From contig JAGQUI010000078.1 in assembly GCA_020438595.1 (NCBI GenBank), positions 1-9,571 of the forward strand: a stretch of DNA of 9,571 nt, given 5' to 3'. Positions 6,056 through 9,571 of the stretch are shown here, piece after piece. The notes beneath the pieces are model-generated. The model saw only the letters and a program-made list of their open reading frames with translations, searched no databases and was not told where the DNA came from. The stretch comes from Propionibacteriaceae bacterium. GTDB taxonomy: Bacteria > Actinomycetota > Actinomycetes > Propionibacteriales > Propionibacteriaceae. A program made the position numbers and the translations under genes. Position 1 is the stretch's first letter. Every line of letters begins with the position of its first letter.

Positions 6056-6981
6056 TGGTTGGCCGTCTTCAGCGCTGACGCGTTCGCTCGCATGACCTCA
6101 AGGTAGTCGGACCCGCGGGATTCAGACGTGATTCCCGCGATCGGATCGAGGACATCGGTCTTCAGGCCGAGGTCTCCGGCGATCGACTCGGAGACGACCG
6201 GCGAGACCAGGGTCTCGAAGAAGATCGTGGTCACGCCCTGGTCCTTCGCCAGCTGCTGCACCTCGGCGATGCGGGCTGCTGTGGGCTCCACGTCCGGTTC
6301 GATTCCCCGGATGCCCACCTGGGTGAGGCCGTAGCGCTCGGCGAAGTAGCCGAAGGCGGCATGGGAGGTGATGAAGGTCTGGAGCCGGCAGCCGGTCAGT
6401 TCGGACGTGATGTCGCCGTCCAGTGTGGTCAGGTCGGAGATCAGGGCCTCGGTGTTGTCGGAGAACTCCTGCTTCGCCTCGGGCCGGGCCTCGGTCAGCG
6501 CGTCGCGGACGTGTTCGGCGATCAGCACCATGTTGGTCGGGTCCAGCCAGGTGTGGGGATCGGTGGCGCCGTGGTCGTCGCCCTCGTCCTCGGCATGCTC
6601 CTCCCCGTCCGCGTCGAGGACCAGCATGTCGACGAAGGTGGCGACGTCGACGGTCCGCTGGGGCTGCATCTGCTCGACCGCGGAGTCCACGGCTCCCTGG
6701 AAGCCGGACTCGAAGACCACCAGGTCCGCCGCGCCCACCGCGGCGACCTGCTGCGGCGTGAGCTCGAGATCGTGGGGCTCGGCGCCGGGCGGGGTGAGGC
6801 TGGTCACCTCCACCTGGTCGCCACCGACGCGCTGCGCGACGAACTCGAACGGGTAGAACGCCGCCGCGACGCTCAGCTTGTCACTGGCCCCGGCGGTGGT
6901 CGGGGACGTCGACGAGCAGGCCGCGACAGTGGTCAGGACGGCGGCCGTGGCAACGGCGGCGAGCGATCTCCAGATCTTCAT
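6046..6981 (-). CDS. znuA: Zinc-binding lipoprotein ZnuA (ABC transporter substrate-binding protein)
   Basis: A 311-residue cluster A-I metal-binding lipoprotein, anchored outside the membrane, that captures zinc for ZnuB/ZnuC. A signal peptide (MKIWRS then a hydrophobic run) ends in the lipobox VAAC, so C22 is the lipidated residue. The expected metal ligands are H70 (GAEPH), H143 (DPHTWLDP), H207 (TSHAAFGYF) and D279 (LDPIAG), typical of zinc rather than manganese binders. An acidic loop with two His (123-140, DADGEEHAEDEGDDHGAT) corresponds to the flexible zinc-collecting loop of ZnuA proteins but is poor in His. C198 and C310 could form a disulfide. Of three in-frame ATGs (6996, 6990, 6981), 6981 is chosen: it gives the normal signal peptide and coincides with the predicted transcription start, so the mRNA is probably leaderless. 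First gene of znuA-znuC-znuB-zur; it overlaps znuC by 10 nt. Confidence 0.95.
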   Translation of the reverse strand: MKIWRSLAAVATAAVLTTVAACSSTSPTTAGASDKLSVAAAFYPFEFVAQRVGGDQVEVTSLTPPGAEPHDLELTPQQVAAVGAADLVVFESGFQGAVDSAVEQMQPQRTVDVATFVDMLVLDADGEEHAEDEGDDHGATDPHTWLDPTNMVLIAEHVRDALTEARPEAKQEFSDNTEALISDLTTLDGDITSELTGCRLQTFITSHAAFGYFAERYGLTQVGIRGIEPDVEPTAARIAEVQQLAKDQGVTTIFFETLVSPVVSESIAGDLGLKTDVLDPIAGITSESRGSDYLEVMRANASALKTANQCG

Positions 6982-6995
6982 GGGAATCATTCTCA
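6981..6995 (-). promoter_or_regulatory. Zur box over the znuA promoter and start codon
   Basis: TGAGAATGATTCCCA (minus strand) is a 15-bp imperfect palindrome close to the actinobacterial Zur box TGAAAATGATTTTCA, matching 12 of 15 positions. It covers the -10 hexamer, the predicted transcription start and the first base of the znuA ATG, so bound Zur would exclude RNA polymerase. The zur gene is the last gene of this operon. The site is seen; binding is inferred from the family consensus, which is recalled from memory. Confidence 0.82.
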
Positions 6996-7018
6996 TCTTC
7001 GGTGAGCGAGGGTGTCAA
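6989..7018 (-). promoter_or_regulatory. Promoter of the znuA-znuC-znuB-zur operon
   Basis: On the minus strand a perfect -35 TTGACA (7018-7013) is followed after 18 nt by GAGAAT (6994-6989), four of six matches to TATAAT. Seven nt further is the A of the ATG at 6981, so a leaderless transcript is predicted. A 6-bp inverted repeat (AATCGA 7018-7023, TCGATT 7034-7039) touches the upstream edge of the -35 and might be a second regulator site. Confidence 0.65.
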
Positions 7019-7039
7019 ATCGACCCGCGGCGCTCGATT

Positions 7040-7495
7040 CGCACCCTCGTAGCCGATGGCCGCTCGTCGGCTCCTTCGGCTGGTCGAGCCTGTCGAGGCC
7101 CTGCTTGGTGCGGTGGTTGTCGCCGCGCGAGGGTTGTCATGACGGCCCTTGTCGGACGTCGTGAGCGTGAGCGCCGCTCCAGGGTCGTATTCGGCCGGCC
7201 CAGAGGTCTGAGAACAAACCCTCACGCGGCGACAGCGGATCACACCCGCCACAGGAACAGCCCAATCCCTGCCCCGAAGCGGCAATGGTCACGGTCATGG
7301 TGCCGTGTGGGTGGTTGACCGCCAGCTCGGCAACCGGCGCGGTCGATCCTGCCGACGATCGCGACATTGCTCGCGGGGATGGATCGGGGGAGACCCGGCA
7401 GCGCCCCCGGGCCATGCGTGGAAGGCTTGCCTGGGCGATGGACAGAGGAGGCCGATTGACGCTGCGGCCCTGCGGCAGACCCGCTGGTGCCGGCG
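7040..7495. other. Gene-poor stretch between the zinc operon and the small membrane gene
   Basis: Open frames exist on both strands, but none has a believable ribosome site, domain or codon pattern; I see no gene. Contents: a GTCGAG-CCT-GTCGAG direct repeat (7083-7097) beside GGCTC (7069-7073), which can pair with GAGCC (7086-7090) and resembles short repetitive motifs of actinobacterial intergenic DNA; the inverted repeat at 7119-7233; and the hairpin ending at 7503. The minus-strand frame near 7200-7340 (with a CSCGGC cluster) could be the remains of a gene, but nothing recognisable is left. Confidence 0.4.
7119..7233. repeat. 115-bp element bounded by 17-bp near-perfect inverted repeats
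   Basis: Bases 7119-7135 (GTCGCCGCGCGAGGGTT) are the inverted copy of 7217-7233 with one mismatch, enclosing 81 bp with no gene. No target-site duplication is visible in the flanks (GGTT against AGCG). It could be a short non-autonomous transposon-like element, a REP-type intergenic repeat, or the stem of a large RNA fold. The sequence symmetry is certain; its nature is not. Confidence 0.5.
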
Positions 7496-7503
7496 TCAGT
7501 CGG
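7452..7503 (-). terminator. Hairpin spanning the stop codon of the small membrane gene
   Basis: Bases 7452-7462 pair with 7493-7503 (10 of 11 positions; the mismatch is a G-U pair in one strand's RNA), with a 30-nt GC-rich inner part that can fold further. The stem includes the stop codon at 7496-7498. It is a plausible U-less terminator or 3'-end stabiliser for the minus-strand gene. Confidence 0.35.
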
Positions 7504-7831
7504 TTGTCAGCAGGAATACCGTGAGCCACGCGGCGATGGCCGCCCAGAGCGCCCAGAAGGCAAGGCGGCGTCCAGCTGACCCCTTGGCCCGCCAGACGCG
7601 ACCCGGGTGAAACCCGCTCAAGACCGTCCAGGTCAGGGCGAACGTACCCGCGGCGAGCGGTGACGGCGACATTCCGGTGGCAGACAGCCCGAACACCAAC
7701 GCGTCAGCGGCAGGAATCAGCATCAATGCGATTCGCGGCCCGCTCGCCGGCACAGTCTCGCTCTCGCGCGCGACGGTGACGAGCAAGAGCGCCATCCCTA
7801 GCGCGCAGTAGATCCAGGCCGCCACGTCCAC
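7496..7831 (-). CDS. Small integral membrane protein of unknown function
   Basis: A 111-residue hydrophobic protein that I do not recognise. Four probable membrane helices lie at about residues 3-20, 32-52, 57-73 and 88-108, with short loops; the only strongly basic loop is between helices 3 and 4 (HPGRVWRAKGSAGRR, about 74-88), which suggests that loop faces the cytosol. No metal-binding or catalytic motif is seen. The GTG at 7831 is chosen because GGGAG lies 4 nt upstream; a second GTG two codons later is also possible. Codon use is looser than in the neighbours (CTA, TTG, CTT, ACT, TCT, GTA occur), which suggests later acquisition or low expression. It stands between gene-poor stretches and shares a strand with cydC, 270 nt upstream, but a shared transcript is not evident. 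Confidence 0.7.
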   Translation of the reverse strand: MDVAAWIYCALGMALLLVTVARESETVPASGPRIALMLIPAADALVFGLSATGMSPSPLAAGTFALTWTVLSGFHPGRVWRAKGSAGRRLAFWALWAAIAAWLTVFLLTTD

Positions 7832-8101
7832 GATGCTCCCAACTGTCCGGCCGGTTCACCAGCGGAACTCATCCGAACGTGGCCGGGCAGAGCAGGATCA
7901 CTGCAGTCTTCCGGCGCGGCCTGGATGCATCCGCTCCTGCCACGCGGAGCCAGCCGGTTCCGCACCGAGAAGGTCGACAGGGAGGGACGCAGCGGCCTCG
8001 CCACCCGTCAGGTCTGCCGCCCCCCCACTCCTGCTGCCGGCCACCTGCTCATTCCCGCAGAGCGGAGCGTGCATCCGGGGCAGGGTCATCCGGGTCGGAC
8101 C
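7832..8101. other. 270-bp gap after cydC without a convincing gene
   Basis: Short open frames occur on both strands (a 63-codon minus frame at 7898-8089 and a plus frame running into cydC antisense) but lack a ribosome site, hydrophobic or domain signature, or biased third positions. No strong hairpin follows the cydC stop codon. The stretch may carry the small membrane gene's promoter, though no clear -35/-10 pair is seen. Confidence 0.4.
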
Positions 8102-9571
8102 TCAGCCCAGGGAGACCACCCGGTCGCAGCGGGCGACCAGGTCGGGGTCGTGGGTGATCACGAGGACGGGGGAGTCGGCGCCGGTCGCCCAGATGTCATC
8201 GATCAGGGCGGACGCGGTGGCGGCGTCGAGGTGTTCGGTGGGCTCGTCCAGCAGCAGCACCTGGTAGTGGCCGACCAGCAGCCGGGACAGGGCCACCCGC
8301 CGGGCCTCGCCGCCGGAGAGCGCTTCGCCTCCCTCGCCGACGATCCGCTTCGGGTCGAGATCGAGACCCGCCCTGGCGAGTGCTTCGACCGTGTCGGCAC
8401 CGGTGGCGTCGCGGTTCCCGATCCGGACGTTCTCCTCGACCGTGGTGGTGAAGATGTGGGCGTCCTGGGCGAGGTAGCCGATCCGTCCGTCGACCTCGAT
8501 CGTGCCCGCCCGGGCCGGGATCAGCCCGAGCACGGTCGCGGCCACGGTCGTCTTCCCGATGCCGCTCGGGCCGACCAGGGCCACCTTCTCGCCGGGCTGC
8601 ACCTCGAGATCCAGCCCGCTCACCACCTCTGGGGCTGCGGGCCACCCGGCGGACAGGTTTCGCACCCGCAGCGCAGGGTGCGCGACCGGACGGCCGGGGT
8701 CCGCCACGTCACCGGAGCCGACCGGCTCGGCGTCCAGGACCTCCTCGACGCGGCGCAGCGCCGCGCGGGCCCGGGTGCGGGTCTGTGCCGAGGCGATCAG
8801 CGTCGACAGTGCCTCGTGCAGCGCCAGCGGGGTGAGCACGGCCACGGCGAGCATCACCGGCGCCATCGTGCCCGCGGCCACCTGGTTGCCGCCGATCACG
8901 AGCGCCCCGATCACCGCGAGCCCCGCGGCGACCACCTGGGCGGCGGTGCCGATGCCGCGTACCCATGCCGAGCGTGCGGCCGCCGCGCGCAGCTGCTCGT
9001 CGATGGCCACGAAGCGGTCGAGCCGGTCGGCGGCGGCGGCGTAGGCGACGAGGTCGGTGGCGGTCCGGGACAGCTCGCGGGCGGAGTCGGCGAGCTCGCC
9101 CCGCAGGGGGACGCCGACCTCGTCCGCGCGGGCGGAGGCGGTCCGGGCCAGCCAGGGCACCACGGCCGCGGCGAGCACCGACGTGGCGAGCAGCACCAGG
9201 GCCGAGCCGGGGGAGAAGAACGAGATGGCGAACGTGGTGGCGAGCAGCACGGCTGCGGACGAGCTGAACGGGATCCACACCCGCACGACGAGGTCCTGGA
9301 TCGCCTCCACGTCGGCGATCACCCGGCTGAGCAGGTCGCCCCGGCGGGTGCCGAGCAGGGTGGTGCGGGCCAGCCGCGCGTAGGTCTCCAGGCGCAGCGC
9401 GGACTGCAGCTTCAGGGCCACGTCGTGGCTGGCCAGCCGCTCGGTGTAGCGGAACGCGCCGCGGGAGATGCCGAAGAAGCGGACGCCGACCGCGGCAGCC
9501 TCCAGGTACAACACCGGCGGGTGCTCGGCCGCGCGCGAGAGCAGCCAGGCCGAGACCGCCATCAGGGCGAC
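8102..9571 (-). CDS. cydC: Thiol reductant ABC exporter subunit CydC (N-terminus outside window)
   Basis: The last 489 residues of an ABC exporter half; the frame stays open at the window edge and roughly 70-90 N-terminal residues are missing. The first visible residues, ALMAVSAWLLSRAAEHPP then GVRFFGISRGAFRYTERLASHD, are the conserved CydC membrane region. Membrane helices continue to about 260. The ATPase domain has Walker A GPSGIGKTT (334-342, counted from the first codon in the window), signature LSGGE (418-422), Walker B ending D442-E443 and H-loop H474, all intact. CydC pairs with CydD to export cysteine or glutathione (mycothiol-using bacteria may export a different thiol) across the membrane, needed for cytochrome bd assembly. 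cydD, and perhaps cydAB, should lie just beyond base 9571. CydD itself is less likely given the motif wording. The ATG at 9562 is internal, not the start. Confidence 0.93.
   Translation of the reverse strand, partial: VALMAVSAWLLSRAAEHPPVLYLEAAAVGVRFFGISRGAFRYTERLASHDVALKLQSALRLETYARLARTTLLGTRRGDLLSRVIADVEAIQDLVVRVWIPFSSSAAVLLATTFAISFFSPGSALVLLATSVLAAAVVPWLARTASARADEVGVPLRGELADSARELSRTATDLVAYAAAADRLDRFVAIDEQLRAAAARSAWVRGIGTAAQVVAAGLAVIGALVIGGNQVAAGTMAPVMLAVAVLTPLALHEALSTLIASAQTRTRARAALRRVEEVLDAEPVGSGDVADPGRPVAHPALRVRNLSAGWPAAPEVVSGLDLEVQPGEKVALVGPSGIGKTTVAATVLGLIPARAGTIEVDGRIGYLAQDAHIFTTTVEENVRIGNRDATGADTVEALARAGLDLDPKRIVGEGGEALSGGEARRVALSRLLVGHYQVLLLDEPTEHLDAATASALIDDIWATGADSPVLVITHDPDLVARCDRVVSLG

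Noticed and set aside
6881..7285. 134-codon minus-strand frame across the znuA start and promoter
   Set aside because: It covers the Zur box and znuA signal peptide in another frame, has no ribosome site and no recognisable domain.
7040..7495. Possible riboswitch, tRNA or other known structured RNA upstream of znuA
   Set aside because: No cobalamin, glycine, SAM or other riboswitch core and no tRNA arms were recognised; a leaderless znuA also argues against a leader RNA.
7137..7529. 130-codon minus-strand frame with a CSCGGC cysteine cluster
   Set aside because: It overlaps the end of the membrane gene, crosses the inverted-repeat element, and has no start signal; at most a decayed remnant.
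7833..8267. 144-codon plus-strand frame in the gap before cydC
   Set aside because: It runs antisense into the CydC ATPase domain and has no protein-like pattern.
3843..9571. Possible functional link between the zinc operon and cydC as one system
   Set aside because: They are separated by more than 1 kb with a gene-poor stretch and a separate gene; no shared control site is visible.

Overview
The window is high-GC, tightly packed DNA with strong G/C third-position bias. A FurB-type Zur, a lipoprotein ZnuA, a SHOCT membrane protein and CydC together point to an actinobacterium, possibly a Pseudonocardiales-like lineage. The lineage is inferred from gene style, not from a database match. Most of the window is conventional chromosome. 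No phage, CRISPR array, rRNA, tRNA or intact insertion sequence is visible.

Layout. Positions 1-713 (minus) hold the 5' part of an FAD/NAD(P)H and Fe-S oxidoreductase related to GltD. It has a palindrome-rich leader, including a CsoR-like inverted repeat at 814-831. An 18-bp perfect hairpin (866-915) separates it from a small two-helix SHOCT membrane protein (984-1370, minus). A divergent alpha/beta hydrolase follows (1535-2539, plus). It converges on a PAPS-type sulfotransferase-like gene (2572-3735, minus).

The centre (3843-6981, minus) is a complete zinc-uptake operon in transcription order znuA-znuC-znuB-zur, with overlaps or a 1-nt gap at every junction. A good promoter (TTGACA-N18-GAGAAT) lies just upstream. 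A 15-bp Zur-box-like palindrome covers the -10 element and reaches the probable start codon, so the transcript is likely leaderless and self-regulated by the Zur it encodes. When zinc is scarce, Zur releases the site. ZnuA (surface lipoprotein) then captures zinc, ZnuB moves it through the membrane and ZnuC hydrolyses ATP; when zinc returns, Zur shuts the operon. ZnuB and ZnuC both end in His-rich tails with 12 histidines each, the most distinctive feature here.

From about 7040 to 7495 there is no convincing gene. This stretch holds a 17-bp near-perfect inverted repeat flanking 81 bp (7119-7233) and a hairpin over the stop codon of the next gene. A small membrane protein of unknown function (7496-7831, minus) has looser codon use than its neighbours. 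After a 270-bp gap, the window ends in cydC (8102-9571, minus, N-terminus outside the window), a subunit of the CydDC thiol exporter needed for cytochrome bd assembly.
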